A stretch of DNA of 64,000 nucleotides from Cohnella faecalis (lineage in GTDB: Bacteria; Bacillota; Bacilli; Paenibacillales; Paenibacillaceae). Positions 8,389-18,913 of this stretch are shown piece by piece. Every line of letters starts with the position of its first letter. Positions within the stretch are counted from its first letter, which is position 1. The translations under genes were made by a program, and so were the position numbers. Below the pieces are notes generated by a model. That model ran no database searches and had not been told where the DNA came from. It was given only the letters and a program-made list of their open reading frames with translations. The DNA lies in contig NZ_QXJM01000063.1 in NCBI RefSeq assembly GCF_003570905.1, forward strand, positions 62,001 through 126,000. The letters are read 5' to 3'.

Positions 8389-8601
8389 ATGTACTATTCT
8401 CGGAAAAGACCGCTGGAAGACATTCCGATGGAGCTGACATCGATCTGGTCTTGCTCGAATGAAGCTTGTAAGGGATGGATGAGGGATAATTTTGCTTTGG
8501 CGATCTTGCCGGTATGCCCCCAATGTCAATCCGTCATGGTAAAAAGCGAGAAAATGCTCAGCGTGCTGGTCAACACAAGCCCCAATCAGTTCAAACAATG
8601 A
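8389..8601 (+). CDS. YdjO-type cold-inducible small zinc-ribbon protein
   Basis: 70 residues, starting MYYSRKRPLEDIPMELTSIW. Two cysteine pairs, C-x4-C (CSNEAC) and C-x2-C (CPQC), bracket GWMRDNF as in the YdjO family of cold-inducible Bacilli proteins. They probably bind one zinc. ATG 8389 is chosen for the GAGGGAAGG site just upstream; an earlier in-frame ATG at 8335 lies inside the csp terminator. Its position straight after a cold-shock gene fits a shared cold response. The biochemical role is unknown. Confidence 0.8.
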   Translation: MYYSRKRPLEDIPMELTSIWSCSNEACKGWMRDNFALAILPVCPQCQSVMVKSEKMLSVLVNTSPNQFKQ

Positions 8602-8622
8602 ATTCATGATTTTACACAGAAG

Positions 8623-8648
8623 GAGCACCCCGCGCGGTGCTTTTTTTT
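8623..8648 (+). terminator. Rho-independent terminator after the YdjO-type gene
   Basis: AGCACC pairs with GGTGCT around CCGCGC, followed by TTTTTTTT. Confidence 0.85.
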
Positions 8649-8736
8649 CGTTATATAGGTGATTCGTGAACCGGCGCCTCTTGCCGCAATAGAATCCGAT
8701 GAGGCGGGGCTTCCGACTTCGCAGCAACTCCGTATG

Positions 8737-8785
8737 AAAAAAACAGGTCTATACCCGCGATTGCGCGGAATAGACCTGTTTTTTT
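8737..8785. terminator. Bidirectional terminator before the phytase 3' end
   Basis: AAAAAAACAGGTCTAT pairs with ATAGACCTGTTTTTTT, giving A and T runs on both sides. It would end the minus-strand phytase transcript. Confidence 0.85.
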
Positions 8786-8798
8786 GAGAGGCGTAAGC

Positions 8799-11011
<2,213 letters not shown>

Positions 11012-11157
11012 GAGTGAACCTGGCAAGCTTACGCGAGCGTATTCGATCCTTTTTTTGTAAAAAACATGAAACTAAAAGGGAGGTTCATCCGTTAAATGTT
11101 CGTAGCGAACGATTCGAAGCATTCGTTAATACGGTTAAGAAAAAGGAGCTGCCTCGA

Positions 11158-12114
11158 TTGATGCGATTGCGTTCCATGACGATAGTTTTTCTCGGCCTTG
11201 TTCTATTGACGGCTTGCACAAGCAATAAGGCTAACGACAGACCCGACCTGCAGGCGTCATCGACATCCGATGCCTCAACCGAAACCGCTTCGCCGTCGCC
11301 GAGCGCGTCCGAATCCACGGTTGGAAGCTTGAACGATTATTGGGATGGACAGTCCAAGCGAAGGCTTCTCGACACCGCGATATTGGACGAAGAACCGCCT
11401 TTCGAATATGTTCGTTTCGGGCTTACGCACGATAATCCGGAGGTGCGATGGTATTGTGCATATAGAATCGGCGAGGAGCCTTCGAAAATCGATGAAGCCG
11501 ACCGCGCGAGGCTGGAGGCGATGACCAAGGATACCGACGGCAACGTCCGGCAAGCTGCCCAATTTACTCTTCAAGTGTTGAACGGAACCTTTGAAGGCGA
11601 CGCCTTCAGCCATTCGTCCGACAACAAGACGGTCGCCTTCCACCGATATCGCGAAGCTCGTTACAATGACGGCAAAGTATGGCTGTCCCGCAACGGCGAT
11701 ACGAAAGTCGTCTACTATTCCGATGCAAGCATTACGAATCTATCGATATCTCCCGATGCGGCATGGCTCGCCGTGGAGTACGGAGGACGAATCTGGGGCT
11801 CGCTAGAGCTTGTAGATATGAAGACGGCAAAGCCTCTCGGCAACACATTTTTGCTCGAAGCCGTGTTGAAAGACCCGAACGGAGGTTATACGGACGTCGA
11901 TCCGAGCCAAAATGACCGGTTCGATCCTTATGTTCGTTTCCTGGAGTGGAAGTCTGACGGAACGCAATTTCTGTTCTCCTATGGGTTCTGGCGAAGCGCC
12001 GATAGACCCGAATACGGCACAGCGGTGTACACGATCAAGACGGGAACGGTATCCCGCATAGAGAAGGCCGCCGACGAGCGGAAGCATCAAAAGCCCGAAA
12101 ATTTCGCCTGGTAA
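11158..12114 (+). CDS. Lipoprotein with HEAT-like and propeller-like regions
   Basis: About 318 residues. The N-terminus MRLRSMTIVFLGLVLLTAC is a lipoprotein signal with lipobox LTAC, so the mature protein is anchored to the outer face of the membrane. A Ser/Thr/Pro linker (STETASPSPSASES) follows, then a HEAT-like helical stretch (PEVRWYCAYRIGEEPS) and a beta-rich part with SPDAAWLAVEYGGRIW, as in TolB/WD-type propellers. The start is TTG 11158 (AAGGAG nine bases upstream) or ATG 11161. A longer frame from GTG 11014 lacks a ribosome site and would bury the signal. No known family recognised. Confidence 0.7.
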   Translation: MMRLRSMTIVFLGLVLLTACTSNKANDRPDLQASSTSDASTETASPSPSASESTVGSLNDYWDGQSKRRLLDTAILDEEPPFEYVRFGLTHDNPEVRWYCAYRIGEEPSKIDEADRARLEAMTKDTDGNVRQAAQFTLQVLNGTFEGDAFSHSSDNKTVAFHRYREARYNDGKVWLSRNGDTKVVYYSDASITNLSISPDAAWLAVEYGGRIWGSLELVDMKTAKPLGNTFLLEAVLKDPNGGYTDVDPSQNDRFDPYVRFLEWKSDGTQFLFSYGFWRSADRPEYGTAVYTIKTGTVSRIEKAADERKHQKPENFAW

Positions 12115-12150
12115 TCATGCGGATTTAACGAACGAAAAGGAGAGGTTGGA

Positions 12151-12675
12151 GTGGGAGCCGCGTTTCGCACACTGTTCTGGGGATTTATCTTTTTATTCGA
12201 TTTCCGAATTAACGGGCTGGATATTCTGCCGGACGTCGTCGCCTACTATTGTTTTTATACCGGGCTTTCCAGGCTCGTTGTCGTCAGTCCTCGCTTCGAA
12301 GAAGCGCGGAAGTTCACGCTGCCGCTCCTCTTTTTGTCTATACCCGATATTAATCCGGCGTGGTTTTCTTTTTCCGGCATCCTCATGCTCATCTATGTCA
12401 TGGCGTTAACAGTATTAAATTTGATTATGGTCTACTCCATTTGCATGGGAATCAAGGAGGCCGCGGCTGCTCGACAGGATCAGGATTTGGCCGATACGGC
12501 CCATTCGCGGTGGACGTTTTTCTTGATTGCCGCGCTCGCCGTCATTTTTACGCAGCTCCTGGCTATGGGATCGGCAGTCAGCGCCGTATGGGCCATTCTG
12601 ATCTTCTTTTTCAGCCTCGTCGTTTACGTCCTTTTCTTGGACTTGATGAGGAAATGCGAGACTCGGCTTAACTAG
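12151..12675 (+). CDS. Small multi-pass membrane protein
   Basis: 174 residues starting at GTG 12151, after AAGGAGAGG. About four to five hydrophobic segments: TLFWGFIFLFDF, VVAYYCFYTGLSRLVVV, ILMLIYVMALTVLNLIMVY, FFLIAALAVIFTQLLAMG and AILIFFFSLVVYVLFL. A charged loop (KEAAAARQDQD) separates the last pairs. The gene starts 36 bases after the lipoprotein and is probably co-transcribed with it. I do not recognise the family. Confidence 0.7.
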   Translation: MGAAFRTLFWGFIFLFDFRINGLDILPDVVAYYCFYTGLSRLVVVSPRFEEARKFTLPLLFLSIPDINPAWFSFSGILMLIYVMALTVLNLIMVYSICMGIKEAAAARQDQDLADTAHSRWTFFLIAALAVIFTQLLAMGSAVSAVWAILIFFFSLVVYVLFLDLMRKCETRLN

Positions 12676-12708
12676 AGCTATTTGCTTGCAACCGGGTGTT
12701 ATCCGGTC

Positions 12709-13386
12709 TCAGCGGCCTTTTAAGTAAAAGATCGCTATCTGCGTCCGGTCGCGAAGATTCAGCTTTCCGAGAATTTCCGTGACATAGTTCTTGATCGTTC
12801 CTTCGCTCAAATAAAGCTGTTGGGCGATCTCCTTGTTGGAGAGGCCGTCGGCGATTTTCTCGACTACGGCTTGCTCGCTCGGGGTAAGCCCGAAGTCCGA
12901 TAACGGACGCGCGGTTACGGCGGAAGCGGAAGCGGCAGTGGAAGATAAGGCGCTTGCGCTCGCCGGACCGCCGATGAAGGAAGTCAGCTTTGCCGCGATG
13001 TCGGGATGAATGAGCAGGTTTCCTTGATGGACGGTTTTGATTCCGTCGATGATGCGGTCGGGCGAGATGTTCTTCAGCAAATAACCGCTGGCCCCATTGC
13101 GCAGCGCTTCGATAATATACTCGTCATCGTCGAATGTGGTCAGTATGAGCACCTTGACGTCGGGATACGCCTGCTTGATGCGCCGCGTACCTTCGACTCC
13201 GTCGCACTCCGGCATGCGAATGTCCATAAGAACGACATCCACCCGTTCAAAGCGGCCGATCGCTTGGAATGCTTCTTCTCCGTTCGTGCAAGTATCGACG
13301 ACGCTGAGGTCCTGATTCAAGCCGAGAATAAGCTTCAAGCTTTCTCGAATGAACGGATCGTCGTCGGCAAGCAGCACATGAATCAT
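12709..13386 (-). CDS. lnrK: NarL/LuxR-type response regulator (LnrK/LiaR-like)
   Basis: 225 residues. Receiver domain at the N-terminus with acidic pocket ADDD and phospho-acceptor D55 in LMDIRMPECDG, then a KNISPD switch region, an Ala/Ser-rich linker near 143-160, and a C-terminal LuxR helix-turn-helix (GLSNKEIAQQLYLSEGTIKNY). It would be phosphorylated by the kinase encoded immediately upstream and act on DNA. The gene order kinase-regulator opposite an ATPase and two permeases matches B. subtilis lnrJK-lnrLMN (linearmycin resistance). The symbol is by context and similarity, not proof of the same ligand. Confidence 0.85.
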   Translation of the reverse strand: MIHVLLADDDPFIRESLKLILGLNQDLSVVDTCTNGEEAFQAIGRFERVDVVLMDIRMPECDGVEGTRRIKQAYPDVKVLILTTFDDDEYIIEALRNGASGYLLKNISPDRIIDGIKTVHQGNLLIHPDIAAKLTSFIGGPASASALSSTAASASAVTARPLSDFGLTPSEQAVVEKIADGLSNKEIAQQLYLSEGTIKNYVTEILGKLNLRDRTQIAIFYLKGR

Positions 13387-13407
13387 ATTTGTCAGCTCCC
13401 ATTATCC

Positions 13408-14544
13408 TCAGTTTGCTTCGTTTCGATACGTCGGCAGCACCGTCCGAACGGTGAAGATCGGCTCCACCACGACTTCCAGCCTTCCTCCGACGAGCGAGAC
13501 CCGCTCCTCCATGCCTCTAAGGCCTAGCCCCCGAACCCAATCTCCCTCCGGCGGCTTTCCGTTGTTCGTTACGTTCATGACGACTTGTTTCGGTTCATAC
13601 TCGAGAGTAATAAGTGCCTCAGACGCGCTGCCGTGACGAATTGCGTTCGTTACGGCTTCCTGCGCATTCCGGTACAGAATGAATTCCAAGCTCGGATACA
13701 AGGCGTAAGGCATTCCTTCGATCCGATGACGGACGGTAATCCCTTGTCCCGCTCCCGTGCCGAGCTCCTTAATAAGCTGGGTAAGCGAATAAGCTTGCAT
13801 CGTCCGCTCGTCGGGCTTCAGCTTGCGGACCGTAGACCGGAGAAGCTCCATGCTGTCCGAGAGCTGGTCCCGCACCGATTGAACGATTTCCATTCCTTTG
13901 TCCGGTTGATTCGGCAGAACCTGCACCGCGGCATCCATCATGAGCTTGAGCCGGATGAGCTTATGCCCAAGATCGTCGTGAATGTCGCGGGATATGCGGT
14001 TTCTCTCTTCCTTCTGCGCGGAGTCCTCGACGTTCCGGGCGTATTCGATCAGCTGCTTGCGCGCTTCGCCAAGCTCGCGATGCTTCAAGAGGAGCAAGTC
14101 GCTCTGCTCCTCGACGTCGAGCATGCTCTTGGAGGTGGATCTCAGCTTTAGCAGAAGCGCGCTTAACGCAACGAACAACAAATTGGCGATAACCCAATAG
14201 ACCGGCGGGCTGCCCGCCAAGCTAATATTCATAAGAATAAGCTGGAGCAAAAGCAGGGGCTTCCAATTCACGAAGGAGGAGTAAGGCAAATACGCGAACA
14301 GTGCGGCGAAAAAGGTCATGAACAGAATGCTGCCGTAATGGTGGCTCATCCAGGCCGCATAGGCCGATTCCGCCAATAGAATCGCCAAAGCCCATTCGTT
14401 GGAAGCCAGCTTTCGGTGTGCCTCGACGATGAGAAGATGGAGAAGAATGAAGAAAGTGAATAGGCTGTAAGATTCGTAAGATTGCAAGAGCATGGCCCCG
14501 AGAGCGGGACCGAGCACGAGCAAGGAGCGCAGCATGAAGAGCAT
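13408..14544 (-). CDS. lnrJ: Sensor histidine kinase (LnrJ-like, HisKA_3)
   Basis: 378 residues. Residues 1-135 are hydrophobic with about five to six membrane helices and almost no extracellular domain, as in intramembrane-sensing kinases. A coiled region leads to the phospho-acceptor H189 in RISRDIHDDLGH. The ATPase has YRNAQEAVTNAIRHG (N box) and GLGLRGMEERV (G box). ATG 14544 is chosen for AAAAGGA upstream; the frame extends further without support. It is 22 bases ahead of the regulator in one operon, transcribed divergently from the exporter genes. Confidence 0.87.
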   Translation of the reverse strand: MLFMLRSLLVLGPALGAMLLQSYESYSLFTFFILLHLLIVEAHRKLASNEWALAILLAESAYAAWMSHHYGSILFMTFFAALFAYLPYSSFVNWKPLLLLQLILMNISLAGSPPVYWVIANLLFVALSALLLKLRSTSKSMLDVEEQSDLLLLKHRELGEARKQLIEYARNVEDSAQKEERNRISRDIHDDLGHKLIRLKLMMDAAVQVLPNQPDKGMEIVQSVRDQLSDSMELLRSTVRKLKPDERTMQAYSLTQLIKELGTGAGQGITVRHRIEGMPYALYPSLEFILYRNAQEAVTNAIRHGSASEALITLEYEPKQVVMNVTNNGKPPEGDWVRGLGLRGMEERVSLVGGRLEVVVEPIFTVRTVLPTYRNEAN

Positions 14545-14581
14545 TCGATTCCATCCTTTTCCACGCGTCGAGTACTGCCCC

Positions 14582-14610
14582 AGTATACCTCCGGATATGA
14601 CTTTTGTCAC
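14582..14610 (-). promoter_or_regulatory. Likely promoter of the kinase-regulator operon
   Basis: Reading the minus strand: GTGACA, 17-base spacer, TATACT. It sits about 38 bases upstream of the kinase ATG in the divergent intergenic region shared with the exporter. Confidence 0.55.
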
Positions 14611-14697
14611 CGCAAGAGGATGACTAACTCCACCTGATTGTTCCAGCGTAATCTTCTATACTTCAGATATAAGGAACAGACGAGGGAGAGATGGACG

Positions 14698-15633
14698 ATG
14701 AGTCTCGTGCAATTCAAAGACGTTGTCAAAAAATACGGCAGCAGCCTGTCGGTCGATCATTTGAGCTTGGAAATCGGCGAGGGAGAAATCTTCGGCTTGC
14801 TCGGACCGAACGGAGCGGGAAAAAGCACGACGATCAAGATGCTGAGCGGCTTGCTGGATATGAATCAAGGGACGATTCGGCTTGAGGGTTATTCCGTCGC
14901 CGACGATCCGATCGAGGTTAAGCGCCGGATCGGGTTGGTGCCGCAGGATTTGGCGATCTACAACGAGATGACCGCGCGGGAGAACGTCACTTTTTTCGCG
15001 AAGCTGTACGGTCTTCGTGGCAAGCTGCTGCAGGAGCGGGTAAGCGAGGCGCTTGAATTCGTAGGGCTCCAGGATCGGCAGAAGGATAAGCCGCAGTCAT
15101 ACTCGGGCGGCATGAAGCGGAGATTGAACATCGCTTGCGCCATCATGCACCATCCGAAGCTCATCATTATGGACGAACCGACCGTCGGCATCGATCCTCA
15201 GTCCCGCAATCATATTCTCGAATCGGTACGCAAGCTGAACCAGATGGGCTCTACGATCATCTATACCAGCCATTATATGGAAGAGGTATCCGCCATCTCC
15301 ACGAGGGTCGGCATTATGGACCACGGTCGCCTCATCGCTTGCGGGACGCACGAAGAGCTGCGCAGTCTCGTCGCGAAGGAGGAGAAAATCGTCATCGAGG
15401 GGCAGAACATCTCGGCGGAGGCGTTGAACGAGCTGCGCGGGCATCCGTCCATTCGCGAAGCGCTGCTGGAGGAAGGCAAGCTCGAGCTGTACCTGCCTTC
15501 CGCGAACGCTTATTTGCAAGATATCCTGTTCATTCTATCCAAGCATCAGGCGACTATCCAAAGCTTGACCAAGCAAGAGCCGGATCTCGAAGCCTTGTTC
15601 CTATCGATTACCGGAAGAACGCTCAGGGACTAG
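14698..15633 (+). CDS. lnrL: ABC transporter ATPase (LnrL-like)
   Basis: 311 residues. Walker A GPNGAGKST (36-44), Q-loop QDLAIYNE, signature YSGGMKRRL, Walker B LIIMDEPTVGID and H-loop TSHYMEE are intact. A C-terminal ~90-residue extension is typical of drug-export ATPases. It energises the two permeases encoded next. ATG 14698 is preferred: GAGGGAG lies about ten bases upstream, and the competing ATG at 14691 is out of frame. First gene of a three-gene exporter operon opposite a kinase-regulator pair, as in linearmycin-type polyene efflux systems. Confidence 0.92.
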   Translation: MSLVQFKDVVKKYGSSLSVDHLSLEIGEGEIFGLLGPNGAGKSTTIKMLSGLLDMNQGTIRLEGYSVADDPIEVKRRIGLVPQDLAIYNEMTARENVTFFAKLYGLRGKLLQERVSEALEFVGLQDRQKDKPQSYSGGMKRRLNIACAIMHHPKLIIMDEPTVGIDPQSRNHILESVRKLNQMGSTIIYTSHYMEEVSAISTRVGIMDHGRLIACGTHEELRSLVAKEEKIVIEGQNISAEALNELRGHPSIREALLEEGKLELYLPSANAYLQDILFILSKHQATIQSLTKQEPDLEALFLSITGRTLRD

Positions 15634-15646
15634 GAGGAGACGCCGA

Positions 15647-16822
15647 ATGAACTTCATTACCCTTGTCGGTTTCGAGATCAGAAGAACTCTTCGCAAGCCG
15701 ATGTTTCTTGTCTTTCAAATCATTTTCCCGCTCCTGCTGATCTTTATTCTCGGTTCGGCGCTAAGCAACTCTTTCCAGATGAAGGATGTCGCCTTAAAGC
15801 CGGTGCAGGTAGCCTGGGTGCAAGAGGATTCCGGCAGTCTGGCCGCATCCGTCGACGGCTTTCTGCAGGCTCCCGAAGTGAAGTCGATCGTACGAATCAC
15901 TCGCGTCGCCGACCGGGAAGAGGCTGTCAAGCAAGTAAAAGCAGGCGAGACGGAGTTCGCCGTAATCGTGCCGGCAGGCTTCAGCGATGACGTCACGCAA
16001 GGAAAAGAGGCGAACTGGGAATGGATTCCCGGCAACGATCGCAGTCAAAATCTCGTAGCGGAGTCCGTGTTCCAATCGTTCCTGGACCATACGAACGGAA
16101 TGCAAGCCGCTGCCATTGCGCTAGGCCCTGATGCCGCAACGACAGCGGCGCCGGGAGCGCAGACCGCTGAAGGCGGTGAAGCGTCCTACGTTCACGTCGG
16201 CAAGCTGAATGCGAAATACGAGTATTCCTCGAAGCAGTACTATGGCGCCTCGATGCTGATCATGTTCCTGCTGTACGCGGGGATGGGAGCATCCTTCAGC
16301 CTCGCTTTGGAAAAAGAGGGGCATACTCTCTCACGGCTGAATTCAACGCCTGTCTCCGAAGTAACGCTGCTGCTCGGCAAAGTATTCGGCAACTTTATTC
16401 TCACATTGCTTCAATCGGCCGTTATTGTCGGGTTCACGACCGCCGTACTGGGCGTCGATTGGGGCAGCTCGTACTTGCCGATCGCAATCGTCTGCGTGTC
16501 GCTGTCCGTCTTGTCGATCAGTCTGGCAGTCATCGGCACCGCATTGATCAAAAATACGAAGTCGCTGCAAATGGTATTTCAAATCCCGATCATGGTCATG
16601 ACGTTCTTGAGCGGCGGGTTCACTCCGCTTCCGGAGGAAGGGGCGTTCGGTCATCTCCGCGAATTTACCGTCAACCACTGGGCTTTCCAAAGCTTGCTGA
16701 ACAACATGCTCGGCTCCGACTCTTCTATCGTTTGGCATCAGACTGGCGTGCTTGCGGCCATAGCAGCGACGATTCTCGCTCTATCCGTTCTCGCATACCG
16801 AAAGGTGGGTTACCGTGAATAG
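15647..16822 (+). CDS. lnrM: ABC-2 type permease (LnrM-like)
   Basis: 391 residues with the ABC-2 exporter layout: one N-terminal helix (MFLVFQIIFPLLLIFILGSAL), a ~170-residue extracytoplasmic loop, then five C-terminal helices (SMLIMFLLYAGMGASFSLAL through AIAATILALSVLAY). An Ala/Thr-rich linker is seen near residues 160-180. It starts 13 bases after the ATPase gene with AGGAG upstream. The ending overlaps the next gene by eight bases, so both permeases are probably made together and form a heterodimer. Confidence 0.9.
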   Translation: MNFITLVGFEIRRTLRKPMFLVFQIIFPLLLIFILGSALSNSFQMKDVALKPVQVAWVQEDSGSLAASVDGFLQAPEVKSIVRITRVADREEAVKQVKAGETEFAVIVPAGFSDDVTQGKEANWEWIPGNDRSQNLVAESVFQSFLDHTNGMQAAAIALGPDAATTAAPGAQTAEGGEASYVHVGKLNAKYEYSSKQYYGASMLIMFLLYAGMGASFSLALEKEGHTLSRLNSTPVSEVTLLLGKVFGNFILTLLQSAVIVGFTTAVLGVDWGSSYLPIAIVCVSLSVLSISLAVIGTALIKNTKSLQMVFQIPIMVMTFLSGGFTPLPEEGAFGHLREFTVNHWAFQSLLNNMLGSDSSIVWHQTGVLAAIAATILALSVLAYRKVGYRE

Positions 16823-17978
16823 CTGGCATATCGCGATGAATCTGGTCCGGCGTACGCTCGGGCAGAAGAGGGGCATTTGGGTTTACTTGGTCATTCCGGT
16901 TGCGACGCTGACGATTCTCATTGCCCTCATCGGAGGGGGCGGGCCGGAGCCCGCTCGGATCGCCTACGTGAACGAGGATCAGGGATCCCTTGGCGGGCAT
17001 CTCGTGCGGGAATTGGAACGGGTGCAAGGGTATTCGTTGAAGGAGATCGGTTCCGAAGCAGAGCTGAAAAAAAACCAGATCGACCAGAAAGCGGCCGCAT
17101 CGTTCGTCATTCCCGCAAATTTCACCGAACAGATGTTGAATGGGCAGGTGCCGTCTATAGAGGCTTATGAGCTCAACATTAGCGAAGCTTCCGTGACGTT
17201 AAAGCTGCGGATCGATTCTGCGGCCCGTCAAACCGCCCAGACGGTCAGAACCGTCATCGCCTCCGGCGTGCAAGGAGAAGCTGCGGTACGCGAAGCGGTG
17301 GAACGGGTTGCCGCGCAAGCGGAGAAGCATCAGGTACAGCCTAAGGTGACCGACTTTGATCTGTACGTTGATCCGAACATGAGCGTAATTATCGGCTTCA
17401 CGTTGATGTTTCTGATGGGACTGATCAATACGACCGTCAGCTCCGTCATGGAGGATCGCCGCCTGCGGACGATGGCGAGGATGTTTGCCGCTCCGGTGCG
17501 GGCGTTCGAAATTGCGATCGGGAACGCTCTCGGCAGCTTTCTGGTCGGAACGCTTCAGGTGCTGCTTGTTCTGGTATTCACCCGCAGCATAGTCGGCTTC
17601 GATTACCATTTGCCTTTTCTGGCGCACTTTCTTATTATGGAGTTTTTCGTGCTGGCCTGCATGGGCATCGCCAGCGCCGTCGGGGGAGCGCTTCGGAACT
17701 CGAATGCGGCGGGCATGCTCAACGGCGTCATCATTACTCCGACCTGCATGCTCGGCGGCTGCTTCTGGCCGATCTCGTTCATGCCGGATTGGATGCAGAA
17801 GATTGCGAATTTCATGCCGCAAAAATGGGTGATCGAGGCGATCGACAGGCTTGCGGCCGGAGAAAGCTTGACCGATGTATGGCTGCCGTTCGGTGTCCTG
17901 GCTTTGTTCGCCGTCGTGCTCATCAGCTTCGGCTCCGTCATTCTCCAGCCTAATAAGGCAGAGGTAAATACGGTATAA
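16815..17978 (+). CDS. lnrN: ABC-2 type permease (LnrN-like)
   Basis: 387 residues, same fold as its neighbour: N-terminal helix (GIWVYLVIPVATLTILIALIG), an exported loop, and five to six C-terminal helices (MSVIIGFTLMFLMGLINTTV through FGVLALFAVVLISFGSVIL). It starts at GTG 16815 within the last codons of the preceding permease (shared GTGAATAG), indicating translational coupling. Last gene of the exporter operon; a strong terminator follows. Confidence 0.9.
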   Translation: MNSWHIAMNLVRRTLGQKRGIWVYLVIPVATLTILIALIGGGGPEPARIAYVNEDQGSLGGHLVRELERVQGYSLKEIGSEAELKKNQIDQKAAASFVIPANFTEQMLNGQVPSIEAYELNISEASVTLKLRIDSAARQTAQTVRTVIASGVQGEAAVREAVERVAAQAEKHQVQPKVTDFDLYVDPNMSVIIGFTLMFLMGLINTTVSSVMEDRRLRTMARMFAAPVRAFEIAIGNALGSFLVGTLQVLLVLVFTRSIVGFDYHLPFLAHFLIMEFFVLACMGIASAVGGALRNSNAAGMLNGVIITPTCMLGGCFWPISFMPDWMQKIANFMPQKWVIEAIDRLAAGESLTDVWLPFGVLALFAVVLISFGSVILQPNKAEVNTV

Positions 17979-17981
17979 AAG

Positions 17982-18034
17982 AAAAGGGCATTCCCGTTTG
18001 GACGGATTAGTCGTCCTCAGGGAATGCCTTTTGT
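17982..18034 (+). terminator. Terminator of the ABC exporter operon
   Basis: AAAAGGGCATTCCC pairs with GGGAATGCCTTTT across a 24-base loop that itself holds GACGGATTAGTCGTC. Confidence 0.8.
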
Positions 18035-18053
18035 CATGTTCCGCTATCGCTGC

Positions 18054-18224
18054 TTAGTGATCGCTCTTGTCCGACGTTCCGTTCTTCGGGTGCTCGCCTT
18101 CGCTATTGAAGGCGATGAGAGTAATCGGATGGCCGGTTTTGGCCGATAAGCTCCGCTCGGCTTCGCGAAGCTCGTTCACTTGGTCCGGCTGCAGCTCGGC
18201 GAAGCGATAGTCTCCTGTATCCAT
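18054..18224 (-). CDS. Small protein coupled to the His-rich secreted protein
   Basis: 56 residues, MDTGDYRFAELQPDQVNEL and onward, hydrophilic and acidic, ending KSDH. Its start lies five bases after the stop of the upstream gene, and GGAGTGA overlapping that stop is its ribosome site, so translation is probably coupled. No signal peptide. The family is not recognised. Confidence 0.55.
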   Translation of the reverse strand: MDTGDYRFAELQPDQVNELREAERSLSAKTGHPITLIAFNSEGEHPKNGTSDKSDH

Positions 18225-18229
18225 GCGGC

Positions 18230-18784
18230 TCACTCCGTTTTCGGCGCGGGAGCAGCGGGAAGCAATTCGGTTAGCTGCTTTTGCAGCTTCACGATGTTCC
18301 GCTGATCCTCGAGAATGTCTTTTTTGCGCTCGACAATCGTTTGCAAATCGCTCTTGGCCGCATCCCATTGCTTGGCCGCGGTATGCTGATGGAATTGTTC
18401 CCAGGCTGCCCGCTTTTGATCCCTTTTTTCGCGAATGGTCTGGCTGGACGCTTTAAGCTTCTCGATAAGCGTCTTCGCCTTGCCGAACACCTTTTTTCGT
18501 TGCTCTTGGGTCAACGAATGGTTGGCGGCCTTGATCTGCTCGCGCTGCTCGTGAATTTGGCGATAGACGTCCTTCTGCTCGTCCCGCAGCTTGTCCAATT
18601 GCGATTTAAGCGCTTGAAGGTCGGCTGGATAGCTGCTCCAATCGAGCGCTTGATCCGCCTTCTCGTGCCGATGCCCATTGTCGTGGGAATGCCCGTGCTC
18701 ATGTGCCGGACCGGCGGCCGCGACGGCCGGAACGGAGAAGGCGAGCGTCGCTGCTCCCAGCAAGGCGATCCATTTCGATTTCAT
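18230..18784 (-). CDS. Secreted His-rich coiled-coil protein
   Basis: 184 residues. The N-terminal signal peptide MKSKWIALLGAATLAFSVPA ends near VAAAG. Directly after it comes a histidine cluster (HEHGHSHDNGHRHEK) able to bind Zn, Ni or Cu. The remaining ~140 residues are charged and strongly helical (QALKSQLDKLRDEQKDVY, TLIEKLKASSQTIREKRDQ), suggesting a coiled coil or a CpxP/Spy-like four-helix fold. ATG 18784 follows GGGAGGAAC. A periplasm-like metal buffer or chaperone role is inference only. Confidence 0.75.
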   Translation of the reverse strand: MKSKWIALLGAATLAFSVPAVAAAGPAHEHGHSHDNGHRHEKADQALDWSSYPADLQALKSQLDKLRDEQKDVYRQIHEQREQIKAANHSLTQEQRKKVFGKAKTLIEKLKASSQTIREKRDQKRAAWEQFHQHTAAKQWDAAKSDLQTIVERKKDILEDQRNIVKLQKQLTELLPAAPAPKTE

Positions 18785-18860
18785 GAATGGTGTTCCTCCC
18801 AGATGTTGGATTCCCACCTAGTATGCGCCCGGGGAACGGGTTCCATTCCTCGGAGCGGAA

Positions 18861-18900
18861 ATGAAAAAGCCGTCCCCCCGGGAAGCGAGGGGACGGCTTA
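18861..18900 (-). terminator. Terminator of the nitrite/sulfite reductase gene
   Basis: On the minus strand AAGCCGTCCCC pairs with GGGGACGGCTT, followed by a T run. Confidence 0.8.
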
Positions 18901-18913
18901 AGAATTTAGCGCT

